Below, in pieces: positions 21,058 through 32,347 of a DNA stretch of 64,000 nt. Made by a program: the position numbers and the translations under genes. Within the stretch, counting starts at the first letter, position 1. Every line of letters begins with the position of its first letter. The notes below the pieces were generated by a model. It was not told where the DNA came from. It saw only the letters and a program-made list of their open reading frames with translations, and did not search any database. This DNA comes from Sphaerulina vaccinii (Eukaryota > Ascomycota > Dothideomycetes > Mycosphaerellales > Mycosphaerellaceae), in assembly GCA_022570795.1 (NCBI GenBank), contig JAKUDP010000001.1, forward strand, positions 496,001 through 560,000, in the 5' to 3' direction.

Positions 21058-22117
21058 ACTGCTTGATATCCTCAATTTGTTCCTCCCGCGGATGGAGATC
21101 AATGTTGCTACAGCCAGCTTTGATGTGGGAGAACCTGTAGCGTATTGGCGTAGCGTCCGGTAACAGTATCAAGCTCGTTGCGTCGAAGTCCGCTTTGCAA
21201 TTTGGTACAAAAGAATGTAAAGAACAAGGCAATGCCGAAGGGAAGGAGAGCTGCGGCCTATGCAGACATCGGTATCTCGTCAAGCTGAAATATTATCGGA
21301 GGGAGTGCTGTGGAGAAGAGAATAAAACAGACGATATGGTTGCGGTATTGCTGTTGTCGATGTTGCTGTGGCTGAAGAATGACTGAGTGGGTGTGGTGTG
21401 ATGAGGTGTGTAGCACTCGCGCGAGGAGTCCTTAGCACATGAAGTATTGTGTATCTCATTTGCGACTGCAAAGTTCGCAGGCATATCCCAATACGAGAGC
21501 ATTATGGTTCGCCACTGCGAGCCTGCTATGCTTGTCGAACGCAAGCGGATGAAGTCTAATTGCGGACATTGCTCGTCTTCCATTGCACGATATCGGTGAG
21601 TGTGCTATTCTCCTGTTCTGTTAGGCGACGCGAATCTATGAGCAGAACAAATGCCGCGCCCATCAGGAGTGTTAGGCAGAAGTCATCCCTGACAGGCCGA
21701 GCTGAGGAGGAGCTCTCTGTGCCATGTTTGACTTCGGTTCCTGGCGCGTACTGCTCGTTGAGTTTCGCATATCGAACATCCCATGTCGTGCAGAAAGGAT
21801 CGAGGCAGGTTGTCAAAAGTGCCGTGCACTTTCGTTTAGTCATCAGTTCAATCTGCCAAGAGCCACTGGAAACAAGTCGTCGTGGAAGCAGCTTGCTCCG
21901 ACATCATCAACAATCATCAATATCACATAGCAATTGATGATGCTTGCTCTCGCTCTGTCAACTCAGACTCTCATCAATGGAGGACACGGCCGTCAGAGCT
22001 TCAGTGCAGCATCATCACGCATTGGCCGTGTCAGTGTCCGAGATGGAAGCAATCTCATGACGTTGACACTTCGATTACTGAACCGGACGTTGCAAAGCAA
22101 TTGTGACATTTGCTAAT
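21058..22117. other. Intergenic, 1.06 kb (divergent promoter region)
   Basis: Lies between the sedolisin start and the Zn2Cys6 gene start. Only short, unconvincing frames are present; no repeat or RNA gene was seen. Confidence 0.5.
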
Positions 22118-23545
22118 ATGAGGGTGCCTGAAGGCGCGTGCTGGAATTGCCGAAAGAAAAGGCTGAAGTGCGATTTACGAAGGCCCAAATGTACCAAATG
22201 CGAGTCGCGCTCGGTCGCGTGCGAGTACTCGCAAAGACAGCTTCAATGGGTTGGTGGTGCAGCTGTCCGCGGTCGGTTGACATCCATAGGCCATGGGTTG
22301 CACACTGAAGACACTCCAACTGGGCACACTACGGACACAGGCCTTCAAGTCCATGAGTATGCACCACATCTGGCACTTTCACCTGTATCGCCTTCTCCTC
22401 TGCTACCAGAGGCTCTTGTGATGTACTTCACGAATGCCGTTTGGCCGCGATTGCAACTGTCAGATCAACTGATCTCCTTGGACGAGAATGTGTTGATGCA
22501 CGAGCCTGCTTTACGAGAAGCCGTCCTCGCAGTCTCGCAGGCCCACCATCATCAGCTGTTAGGAAGCGACTCAAGCTGTACCATATCTCCTGGCAGTCAG
22601 TCACGCGAGCAATCTCGACAACTGGCACTTTCACGATTTCGCCGCCGCATAGAGGATGGCATTGGAAGTGAGGATGATGCTCGTAGGCTCTTCCAGATCG
22701 TTTGTATCTTCTGCATTCTGGATGGGGTGGTCTTTCCCGATGAACAAGGGAACGCTTCCGAGCTGCACCTGCGCGGAGGATGCTCGATGCTATCGGCCTG
22801 GGACACTATCCCACTGAAAATGCTCTTGGCTGGTGGCCTACAAGCACATCTATTCAGTGTATTTGCCACAGTCGATCTGGTGCACTCGCTACTTAGTGGC
22901 GACAAGCCCCATTTCCAGCCCTCAACATGGTCGATGTTTGCGGATGTTCATGCTTGGTGGGGGCGACTCTCCTGCGAAGATCCGTTTCTTACAACTCTCA
23001 AGCTTTACTCGGAGGTCGCGTTCCTGGGCAATATTGTGCACAGTCATCTGCCAGAGACCGACGGGTCAGTTCTCGCGAAGAGATGTCTGCCGCCAATCAT
23101 GAAATCGCTGAATGCTCCTGCGGGAAGTCGAACACGATTGATTGCACCAGCGTTCACCTCCCCTGACGAGTGGGATGCCTTCTGTTCGATATACGAAGCA
23201 AGCGCAATCATCTACATCTACAGAGCACTAGAGTCCCGCTGCGTGGATGACGAACACGTGCAGCACATTGTTCACAGAGCTGTCTCGACACTGGTTGATC
23301 GACCGCCAAGCGGCATGATGGCACACTGTCTGATCTTCCCGCTCTTGGTGGTGGGCTCGCATTGTCTATATACTCGGGATCGACGTGCTGTCTCGGACGT
23401 CTTGTCATCGTCAATGTCCTATCTTGCCTTTGGCAATCTAGTACTAATGACGAACTTATTGAAGGACATCTGGTCACAAGACAACACGAATTCCAACTGG
23501 TGGGAGATGTTCCGGTCCGTGTCAAAGACCGTCTTCCTGTTCTGA
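22118..23545 (+). CDS. Zn2Cys6 fungal transcription factor
   Basis: Intronless gene of 475 codons starting at the ATG at 22118. Residues 8-34 hold a canonical binuclear cluster C-x2-C-x6-C-x6-C-x2-C-x6-C with the basic KKRLK stretch that contacts DNA. After a short linker, residues from about 90 to the end form an alpha-helical, Leu-rich region similar to the fungal-specific regulatory domain found in many such factors (Fungal_trans_2/DUF3468 class). It is expected to act in the nucleus on CGG-containing sites. The next genes downstream on the same strand are an amino-acid transporter and a secreted protein; regulation of these neighbours is possible but not shown. Confidence 0.9.
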   Translation: MRVPEGACWNCRKKRLKCDLRRPKCTKCESRSVACEYSQRQLQWVGGAAVRGRLTSIGHGLHTEDTPTGHTTDTGLQVHEYAPHLALSPVSPSPLLPEALVMYFTNAVWPRLQLSDQLISLDENVLMHEPALREAVLAVSQAHHHQLLGSDSSCTISPGSQSREQSRQLALSRFRRRIEDGIGSEDDARRLFQIVCIFCILDGVVFPDEQGNASELHLRGGCSMLSAWDTIPLKMLLAGGLQAHLFSVFATVDLVHSLLSGDKPHFQPSTWSMFADVHAWWGRLSCEDPFLTTLKLYSEVAFLGNIVHSHLPETDGSVLAKRCLPPIMKSLNAPAGSRTRLIAPAFTSPDEWDAFCSIYEASAIIYIYRALESRCVDDEHVQHIVHRAVSTLVDRPPSGMMAHCLIFPLLVVGSHCLYTRDRRAVSDVLSSSMSYLAFGNLVLMTNLLKDIWSQDNTNSNWWEMFRSVSKTVFLF

Positions 23546-23991
23546 AACCAAGAAGCCAGGCCGATGCTCATGCTCTCGGCACTCCACCGGTGCAGACGAG
23601 AGCACAAGAGAGGTGACCGAAGACCAGTACCAATATGCGACCTCTCAAAGGAGTCGGCAAGGAGTCAATAATAAGCTCTCGAGATCTTATTTGCGAGGTT
23701 GCCATACTCTTGTGCCTTTGCACTACATGGTTATGGAAGCGCCAGAGACTACCTATTTGGGACCAAGGGCTTTAGACTTTCACGTTTATATGTCAAACCT
23801 CCCCGCTTTTCCACCATCCACACACTAACCATATGTGGTACTCAGACTGCCATGATCTTGCGGGGATTGTGAGGCATGCTGATTGGATACCGTGTCGATC
23901 ATCAAGTGTCGTCGATAGGATATACTCTCACACGTCGCCAGTGCTGCTGGCAGCCCACTGCGAACCTTGCATTTGAGCATACGCTACGACA
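23546..23991. other. Intergenic, 446 bp
   Basis: Promoter of the APC transporter gene; no CGG-half-site pair stands out and no coding exon is recognised. Confidence 0.45.
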
Positions 23992-25807
23992 ATGTCTGCC
24001 AACAGCATCCATGATCAGAAGCACGAAGACGCCTTCGAGAAGGACCATACACAAGCTGATCGCGAAGTTGGCAATGTCGAAGGGAAAGACGAAGGCTTGG
24101 TTGCCCTGGGCTACACGCCGACCTTGACACGAAACCGAACACTTGCGACAGTCCTCTTCCAAAGCATTGCAATCATTGCCGTGCCATTTGGTGAAGGGAC
24201 CGCCTTGACCAGCGCAATCATAGGAGGCGGACAACTTCCCTACTTCATTGGATGGCTAATGGTATCTGTATTGGATCAGGCAGTGGCTATGAGTCTAGCA
24301 GAGGTATGTCTGAGCACAATCATTGTTCGGATCGATACTGATACATGGCGACTCTTAGCTTGCGTCTAAATTCCCGACATCAGCTGGTCCTTACTACTGG
24401 GTATACCAATTGATGCCAGAAGGCCGAGCGAGGAAGACACTATCATTCATGACGGGCTGGATCTGGCTGGTCGGTAACTGGACCATCGCGCTATCTGTCA
24501 ACTTCGGCTTCGCCAGTCTGATCGCTGGCACCGTGAATATGTATCATCCCGACTGGGTGGCCAGTTCATGGCAGCTCCTTCTGATATTCTACCTGATCTG
24601 CATCTCAGTCTTCAGTATCTGCGCATTCGGCAATCGATTCTTGCCGTACGTGGATACTCTTGCTGCAGGCTGGAATGTCCTCTGTATTCTGATCGTTTTC
24701 ATTGGTCTATCAGCGTCTGCGAAAGTCGGTCGTCACTCTGCCCACGATACGCTTGTCTACTACGATAACACTCTGAGTGGATGGGGATCCTGGAGCTTTG
24801 CCATTGGTCTGTTGCCGGCTGCTTACACGTATGCGGCACTCGGCATGGTTTCGAGCATGGCAGAAGAAGTCCGCGAGCCTGAGCACATGCTGCCCAAAGC
24901 TATGTGCCTCAGCGTCCCATTATCTGCTGTCATGGGGCTCTTCTTCATCATACCGATCTGTGCGACGTTGCCACCACTTCAAGATGTGCTGAATGCACCT
25001 GCGGCTCAAGGTCTTCCATACATTTTCAACCATGTTATGGGCAGCCCAGGTGGTGGACTTGGGTTGATGTTCTGGGGTAAGAGACGTCGCAGGTATCAAT
25101 GTTGTCCTATCTGCTAATACTTCGCAGTCCTTGGTGTGGCAGTATTCTGCTCTGTGTCCATCACGACCACAGCTTCACGCTGCACCTGGGCTTTCGCACG
25201 GTAAGTCTCTAGTGCTCGAGATCCCCCTCATGCTAACGTCGCTACCATAGTGACAACGCCGTTCCATTGCCTGGTCTCTGGTCCCGGCTCGACTTTGGAG
25301 ATACACCTGTTATAGCTCTTGTTCTAACCACGGTCGTCCAAATGTTGCTTGGTTTGATCAATCTTGGCTCCAGCTCAGCATTCACTGCCTTTGCTTCTGT
25401 GGGAGTCATCGGCCTTGCCGCTGCATATGTGATACCAGTCGCTGTCAGCATGCTTCAAGGCCGCCGAGCTGTTTCTACTGCACGATTCCGTTTCCCACCG
25501 GCCGTGGGCTGGTTCATCAACGGTCTCATGGTGTTATGGATCGCATTCCAGATGATCCTCTTCTCAATGCCTACGACACTGCCCGTGACAGCGGTCAGCA
25601 TGAACTATGCCAGCGTGGTGTTCGCTGGTTTCTTCGCGCTGAGCACTATCTACTATCTGGTGTGGGCAAGGAAAGGCAAGTTTCATGTCGTCGACTTCTG
25701 ATTTGTGCTTGTCACTGACGACCTTTATAGTCTACAAGGGGCCACCGCAGTCAGACGGCGCGTATGGACTTGATAGCTTGGGGGATGCACCGATACTTAC
25801 GATATGA
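23992..25807 (+). CDS. APC-family amino-acid/choline-type permease
   Basis: Five exons: 23992..24303, 24359..25076, 25128..25200, 25251..25675 and 25731..25807, giving 534 residues. A 55-residue hydrophilic N-terminus precedes about 12 hydrophobic spans. The SLAELASKFPTSAGPYYWV segment near residue 100 and the GxxSMAEEV segment near 285 are characteristic of the fungal GABA/choline/amino-acid permease group of the APC superfamily. It should import an amino acid or amine by proton symport at the plasma membrane. The last intron starts with GC rather than GT (AAAG then GCAAGT at 25676). Splicing it restores the family ending RKVYKGPP, while reading through gives an early stop after 5 residues. 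The upstream Zn2Cys6 gene and downstream secreted-protein gene are in the same orientation. Confidence 0.9.
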
Positions 25808-26322
25808 AGGCATTGATGATGAGACAGTGCTAGTCTACAACAAGTGTCTAGTAGGCTACTGCTTCATATGCATGGCTTTCAATATAGTGAGCTTGTAACC
25901 ATCTTTCGTTACTCTGTATGATATCTGAGCTTGTCTGATGATGCTCGAAAGATCCATCTTACTGCATTGACTCCAGACCGACTTACAAGCCGGAAAGCTG
26001 ATCCTTGGAAGTGGTTCGGCGAAAGAAGTCATTTGGACATCTAGAACTGTCCACGATCGTCGGTGGCTAGCCGGTCAAAAGAAGGTTTGATGCCTCCCGA
26101 ATGCCCTAAAAGGTAATACTTACCCTGTTCGGAACTAAGTCCAATGTATGTTTAAGGTACTTTTGTTTATGTAGATCATGAGGAGATGATAATCCATTCG
26201 AAACTATGTCTGCGGGCTTCTGACTGTCACATCGTTATTTAACAGCTGATAGCGAACGCTCCTCATCAGTGGTCAGTCAGAACACACCTACGATTTCTCC
26301 AACGCCACTTTCCTCAGCAGCG
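25808..26322. other. Intergenic, 515 bp
   Basis: 3' region of the permease gene and promoter of the secreted protein. Nothing else recognised. Confidence 0.45.
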
Positions 26323-26932
26323 ATGGGTCTCCTCAAAGCAGTCTCAGTCACTCTTCTGGCCCTCTCACCTGTGTTTGCATACACAACTACACCCACAGCG
26401 ACCGAGCCATGTCTCTCCCAACCAGAAGCTGCGAATATCGCTCTACGATGGTTCTCCATATTCGAAACAGACTCCCAGGGCAATGGCACTGGTGCAGCAC
26501 TTGTCAACAGCACTTTGTCTCCAGGCTTTCAGTATACTGATGAAGGTGCAACCTTTGGTGATCCAATGCCGTTGTATACCAATCGCTCGGCTGTCTACGA
26601 GGCCGTGTCTGGCAGCGGGTACAGCGGAGCCTTGGTCACGGATGTCAAGTACAGCATCTTCACTGTCTTCTGCAGCTGCGATATCGTGGTAGCCAGATGG
26701 CAGGGAAACTCATTGAGCGCGAAGGCGGACAATGTGTAAGTTTGTCTGCCTCAAATGAGCTGAAAATTAGCTGACCAGAAGTCGTAGACCTGTTTCTGTA
26801 GGAACGCCAGTCAGCTATCTCGGAACAGATTATCTGCAGGTCGATCTTGCCACGAGACTGATATACAACGCGACCTCATCTTCGGATCTGCTTAACTACT
26901 ACAAGCAATTGGGAGACAACGTTCTCGCATGA
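26323..26932 (+). CDS. Small secreted NTF2/SnoaL-like protein
   Basis: Two exons (26323..26735 and 26788..26932) around a 52-bp intron encode 185 residues. The first about 20 residues form a signal peptide (LLKAVSVTLLALSPVFA) followed by a Thr/Pro-rich stretch. The mature part begins with a helix containing ALRWFSIF and continues with beta strands ending in a TDYLQVDLATRLIYNATSS-type helix. The layout and size suggest the NTF2-like cone fold, which many secreted fungal proteins use as a binding or enzymatic scaffold; that assignment is tentative. Two Cys (FCSC) and several N-glycosylation sequons are present. In-frame GTG upstream is not a credible start. Confidence 0.7.
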
Positions 26933-27137
26933 TCAAGCGCGACGTGTCTCAGCCGGGACGAACTTGCGAACCCGAGACTCATGAAAGGTCATATGGCGTG
27001 TCGGTAATATGTAATCCAGTATAACGACTCATCGCAAAGATGAGATCCATTGTGCTCAGCAGCTTACGATACCTCTGTTCGATGCACTACAGTGATGCAA
27101 GAACTTCGTTATGAGAGGTGGCCCATAGTTTCCATAG

Positions 27138-27840
27138 CTATGTGATCCAAGCTGGCACATGGTTGTCGTGGAACGAAGCAGGTATTGGCTGACCCCATAC
27201 GTGATCGATAGTGGACATATTCCACGCAATACCTCTCCACATCAGCATCCACCAAGCAGTTTCGAGTTGATCCGGTGTACACTTCGAGCCACGCTCGCGG
27301 AGATAATTTGCAATAGTGTCCTCGCCTCTTTGCATTTGCTCGACATAGCCTTGTGCTTCTCTAACCAGACGACACAGTACCCACGGCGGTTTGACATCGT
27401 CTTCCATGTTGCGTGTGCCCTTCAAGATATCGCCAAGCTGGCCCGGAACTCAAGGATCATCCAGAGGACAACTCGGCATGTCCTTGTCATCTTCCCTTTG
27501 GTAGATGTCGGTTGTGTACTACGTCGCCATATTCAGATGTGCGGCCACCAGATTCTCGTACTGGCTTCGGCCTTGCTCATCTTCTTCCCCGAATCCCAGT
27601 CTGAAAAGGCTAGAATCTGTCCGACGATGTATGATGCGACACAATCCGATCAGCATCTTGCGCCGCTGTAGACCATTCGATTGTGACGGCTCTGGATGAG
27701 CGATGCCATCAATGGCTTTATTATTCTTCCGTCCGAAAAAGTCCTCTGCTTATTCATTTTTCAGCTTCTGTAGGAAATCGCGTACTTTTACACGATTCTT
27801 TTCATGTAGTCAAGTGGCTCGCCAATATCGTCTTGTGCTG
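27138..27840 (-). pseudogene. Decayed protein-coding gene of unknown family
   Basis: Read on the minus strand, one frame keeps a protein-like composition from about 27840 down to 27138, but it is broken by in-frame stops at 27810-27812 (TGA), 27750-27752 (TAA), 27519-27521 (TAG) and 27450-27452 (TGA). The longest clean stretch is the last 104 codons, Trp-rich and ending WIT. No intron with matching phase removes the last two stops. Each stop is one C-to-T change from a Gln or Arg codon. I do not recognise the family. A functional gene with unusual splicing is possible but less likely. Confidence 0.45.
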
Positions 27841-28139
27841 CAGCCACGTTTTCAGGCGACACTGCTTGTTGTACCCGAAAAGGAAGCACGCCTTAGGCAG
27901 CTCAGCTGTAGTATTGATTCGTACAGCTACATTGAGTATCTCTATGCCGTATCGCGGCGGTGGCCGCACACTGTCACCAACATCAAAAAGGCCAGTGGGC
28001 AGAGCGAGGCAAGTATGTAGAGCGAGTTGAGCATCGACCCGACCCCTCCGACATTCCCTCCCCAACTATGCTATTAGAGATTGCCATCTCATGTACGTGG
28101 ACCTCTCAAGACTGGCCAACGACAGCGACATCCGAATTC

Positions 28140-31100
28140 CTACTTCGAGTAGCCATGTGCCGTCAGCCACTCGCGGGTGTTCTCCAAGTCTCGCTCTCTG
28201 TACTTAGCATTGCCGATAATTGTGTCTGACACAACAGCAAGGCCGCGATCGAAGCCAGTCTTGTCCTTGTCGCTGAAGAAGCTGGTGATGTCCTTCTCGA
28301 TCTGGGCATCGGCAAACTTTTGCAGACTCATGCGCAAGAATCGTTCTAGCACAACCATATTTCCGCCCAGATCCTGGCGAATTGTAGGCCACTCCGCCTT
28401 GATATACTCCCAGACAGTTCCGCGAACCTTCGAGTTGTTCGAGAGAGAGGCGCCGACAGAGTGAAGATCCTGGATCGGCACATTTTTTCCAAAGGCAAAC
28501 TTCAGGTAGTCCTTGGCGAGCTCCTGCGATTCGTTAGGACACAAGCCATAGCCATAACATCATGTCTCATCACATGTCTCGGGATGGGTTGTGCCCAAGG
28601 GAACTTACCTCGGACTGGACTTGGCCCATTGCTTGCAAGGTGATCTCCCGCCCATCGATCGACTTCGTTGTCTTGAACTCTTCCTGAACAGCTTTGTATG
28701 CTGCTTCTCCACCATTCTTGATCGAGATTCTGTAAACAGCAGCTCTGAGCGATGGATGGATGGCCTTGTCATCGCCATCAGTGAAAGCCTTGAACTGCCT
28801 CTGAGCTTCAACAACGACTTTTTCGTGTCCAACTAAACCGGCTGTGCTGATAAGAAGAGCGCGAAGCTGACCTGTGAGGTAGTCATCGCTAGGCGCGAAG
28901 GCCCATCCTATCTTATCAGTAGCAGGAGTCACAAGCTTGAGAGTGTATTCTCTGAGGGCCAACGAGACTTCTGGGTCGGACGAGAAGATACGTCGTATCT
29001 TGCCGAGACTGGTCAAAACCTCGCTCCACACGAGGTAGTTTGTCTCTGTAGAGAACCCTTCCAGGAAGGACAGGACAGCCGGAGTGGTACCCTGGCCTGC
29101 CACAGCCAGTGCAGCAGCATCTCCAACCAAGCCGATCTTGTCCTGGACAGACAGCTTGTCAAGGTGCTTGGAAAGCTCGACTAAGCGTGGTGGAGGTAGA
29201 TTTGTGCGATAGAAGCCGGTTTGGTCGCCGTTGATCTTGTAGAAGCTTGTGTCGATATCGCGGTAGGTGTACTGTCTGGTGGCCAAGGCTTCGCGCTGTG
29301 CATCGGTAGCTTGTGGTCCAGTCTTGAGTCCCAGTGGGATCCACCAGGTCGTAGTGTCCTCTTCTGGCTTGACATCTCCAGCTGAGAGGAATCGTGACTG
29401 TTCCACGGAGATCTGACCGGGCTCTTCTGCGACCGTAACAACAGGGAATCCGATCTCGCGAATCCATGGGTCCATGAACTCGTTCACGTCCTGGCCAGAA
29501 GCTTTGCTAAGGGCGGACCACAGATCTTGCGTCTTGGCATTCGAGTAGGCATTGGCCTTCAGATAGTCCGAGACACCCTTCAAGAAAGTCTTGACACCGA
29601 GGTGTGCTGCAAGCATGCGGATGACAGAACTGCCCTTGAGGTAGCTGATGTGGTCGAAGATCTGATCAACCTCCAAGGCGTTTCGCACAGGCACTTCAAT
29701 GGGGTGACTTGTTCTCAGACTGTCAAGCTGGAAAGCCATCTGCATGCTGTCGGTGACGAATTGGCCCCACACATCCCAGTCCGGGCGCAAGTGATCGACG
29801 GCATACCACCCAACCCATGTGGCGAAGCCTTCGTTGAGCCACAACTCGTTCCACCAGTCCATGGTGACAAGATTGCCAAACCATTGATGAGCTAATTCGT
29901 GAGCGACGACGTAGACCACTCGGTTGCGATACTTCTGATCTGATGCGTTCTCATCGAACAGCACGGCAGTTGTTCGATACGTGATGAGCCCCCAATTCTC
30001 CATGGCACCGTGTGACTAGAAGCATCGGTCAGTAAGGTTCTTGACAACGAGAGTGGAAGACATATGATGGCCTGATTGGCATCAGTCATGGATGAGCAGT
30101 GGATCATGGGCAGCGACTTACGAACTCATGGACTGCAAGGAGGTCGACCTTGGGTAGAGGGTAGTCTATGTCGAAGATCTGTACGAAGGTCAGCTGAAGT
30201 GTCAAGACGTTGGTTTAGGCTTGATACCTCAGAGAAGTAGTCGACAATCTGGTGTGCGCTCTCCAAAGCCAATCGGCCTTGCTCCTTCAGGCCCTTAGTG
30301 GTATACACCCTTACAGGCAGATTGATGCCATTGTACTTTCTGCGAGTGAAGTCTTCCACGTATTCGAAGTCTCCAAAAGCCCACGCCAAAAGGTACGTCG
30401 ACATGATGGGCGTCCTGTCGAAGCTGACAATCTTGTATCCGTCCTTGCTCTTACGGGACTCCTTCTCATGCATGTTACTAAGAGCAACCAAGTCATCCGG
30501 GATTTCGATCTCGAAGTCGAATGTGGCCTTGAGATTCGGCTCATCGAAGCAGGGAAAGGCGCGACGGGCATCACTGGACTCGAATTGTGTCGAAAACATA
30601 TAGTGATTCTCCGCATCTCTGGCTACACTCTTTGCTGCTTCCACAGCAGGCTTATACTTTGATCTAGTATGAAGTCAGCAAACCTCTCCGACTGATCTCC
30701 ACCGCCAGTTGTGCTGGAGCTGAGTTTGGCAGCGTAGCTGTTCATCAAAGCGGAGGAACATACCGATAGAAGCCAGCCATGTGGTTGTTCATGACGCCCT
30801 CGAATGTGATCGACAGTACCGATTTTGGTGACTGTGGCAGCTCCTGATCAAATGAGAAGGTACATCTCTGGTTCTTCTTGTCGAAAGAGATATCGGATGC
30901 CGTGACAGCAGACGAATGCTTTCCTGAGTCTGACACGAATTCTGCAGAGCGTACCTTGAGCTCGAATGTGTTCAATGTGATGGACTTGGTCGTCTTCTTG
31001 ACCTCTAGCTCAATGTCGACTTTGCCTTGATACGTCCATGGCTCGCCTGCTTTGAGATCCGTTAACGATATGGCATAGTTGATTGGCTTGACCTCGTCCG

Positions 31101-31410
31101 AGAGCACATCACGATCGGAGCCCATTCTGAGGAGAGCACTGGAGGCGTGACTGGAGCAGTATCGGGGGGATGTAGGAAGCAGTCCAGTTGTAGTTGTAGT
31201 TCTAGCAGCTGTAGCGGTGTTGGACGAATTCCGTTCTCTGAATTGCGATCTTCTCGTGTACAATGTAACGTTGGATGTGTAGTAGCGCGGTCGTAATGTG
31301 CGAATCGGGAAGGTCGTAGAGTTGAAGAGTAAAGGTATCACCAGGTGGGATGAGTCCAATGCTCTTGCTCTTGCTGCCCCACCAGTGCAAAGCCGAGACA
31401 AAGCGTGCAT
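28140..31410 (-). CDS. M1 zinc aminopeptidase (puromycin-sensitive/Ape2-type)
   Basis: Five exons, right to left: 30764..31410, 30228..30663, 30122..30178, 28609..30015 and 28140..28523, for 976 residues. It has the substrate motif GAMEN (residues 383-387) and the zinc motif HELAH at 419-423 with the third ligand Glu 18 residues on (442), followed by the C-terminal ERAP1-like helical domain. It removes N-terminal residues from peptides. A 95-residue N-terminal extension rich in Arg/Ser/Thr precedes a second in-frame Met (31125). The first start would suit mitochondrial import and the second a cytosolic form, so alternative initiation may give dual localisation. The fourth intron (28524..28608) is nearly identical to an intron in the carboxypeptidase gene at 37.6 kb. 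Transcribed in the same direction as the small membrane-protein gene upstream. Confidence 0.95.
28524..28608 (-). mobile_element. Introner-like intron, family A, copy 1
   Basis: 85-bp intron of the aminopeptidase gene. It shares the blocks TTGGGCACAACCCATCCC and GGCTTGTGTCCTAACGAAT plus CGCAG acceptor with the intron at 37632..37715 in an unrelated gene. GGGCACAA near the donor can pair with TTGTGTCC next to the branch site. Confidence 0.8.
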
Positions 31411-31818
31411 GAATCGAAGGAAGAGACAGCCGCGAGCGATGTGACAGCAGGAGATGAAGTCGTGAGTGCCTGCAGCTTCAGAAGAATGTCGAGTCGACCC
31501 TTCTTACGATTGTGTCCAAACGGGAGAAGCTCCACACCGAGCATCGAGGTCATATAGCTCAGTCACGAAAACACGTGAGAGATAGAGCATTGATTAGATC
31601 GTGATTAGATGCAGTCCTGCACGATCCTAGATGTGCTATGTATTATGTGCCAGGTCTAAGCAGACCGATAAGACTTCTGAACAGAGTCTCTGGTCTGGTG
31701 CTTCGAGTAGAGTCGCCATAGTCCTGTAGCCTCTGTTCACCACGTAAATGCTCATAACTCCAACCATGCTCTCATGACCTGTGAACGCCTTTCATAATCT
31801 CATTCCATTTGTAGTAGG
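31411..31818. other. Intergenic, 408 bp
   Basis: Promoter of the aminopeptidase and 3' end of the small membrane-protein gene; nothing else recognised. Confidence 0.45.
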
Positions 31819-32347
31819 TCATATCCGAACCACCACGCCCAAGCATTGTATTCTGTACTGCTTCTTGTCCAAGATTGTCCTCAGCCATTCAAAAGCGTTC
31901 AGACCACTCGGTATACTGGTGACAACGGCAGATGTTGCATTTCCTTCGGCTTTTCGTTTCACGCCTCCCAGTGCAGCGCTCGCTAGTGATCCGCCACTTC
32001 CATTGATCGCAGACACAGCCAAGCTAGCAGTCTGGAATACAACTTCTTTGAGGGTGGCGTTTCCGCTCAAGTATGCAGCCGCTGTTTCCGATACTGCGCT
32101 TGTGCTCATGTTCCATCGCGGCTCAAACCAGTCTGCGCTGAAGTCGAATATCGAGAAGACGAGTACGAACAGCAGTATGCTGCAATAGACGCATGGTCGT
32201 TGGAGGTAGAAGTAGGCTGAGAGGAAAGTGATCGTGTAGATCGGAGATGCGTTCAGCCTGGCGATGGTCAGCTATGTTTCAATTGTAAGAGGAATGTCCT
32301 GCTTACAGGAAGATTACTATCGGTGCAAACGACCGTAAGCAGAACAT
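31819..32347 (-). CDS. Small membrane protein, unknown function
   Basis: Predicted from two exons, 32307..32347 and 31819..32257, with a 49-bp intron (GTAAGC donor, AGCTGACC branch, CCAG acceptor) that joins two open frames. The product is 159 residues. The first about 55 residues contain two hydrophobic helices rich in Phe/Leu/Ile with a Cys pair (CVYC) between them, so the protein is probably membrane-inserted. The remainder is Ala/Ser/Gly-rich and polar with a basic KRK. No family is recognised. The 13-codon first exon is the weakest part; another upstream exon is possible. The frame, splice sites and hydrophobic pattern support a real gene, but comparative support is lacking. Confidence 0.45.

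Noticed and set aside
17360..26932. Possible secondary-metabolite cluster (MFS, Zn2Cys6, APC permease)
   Set aside because: No polyketide synthase, NRPS, terpene synthase or tailoring enzymes are present, so ordinary gene neighbours are the simpler reading.
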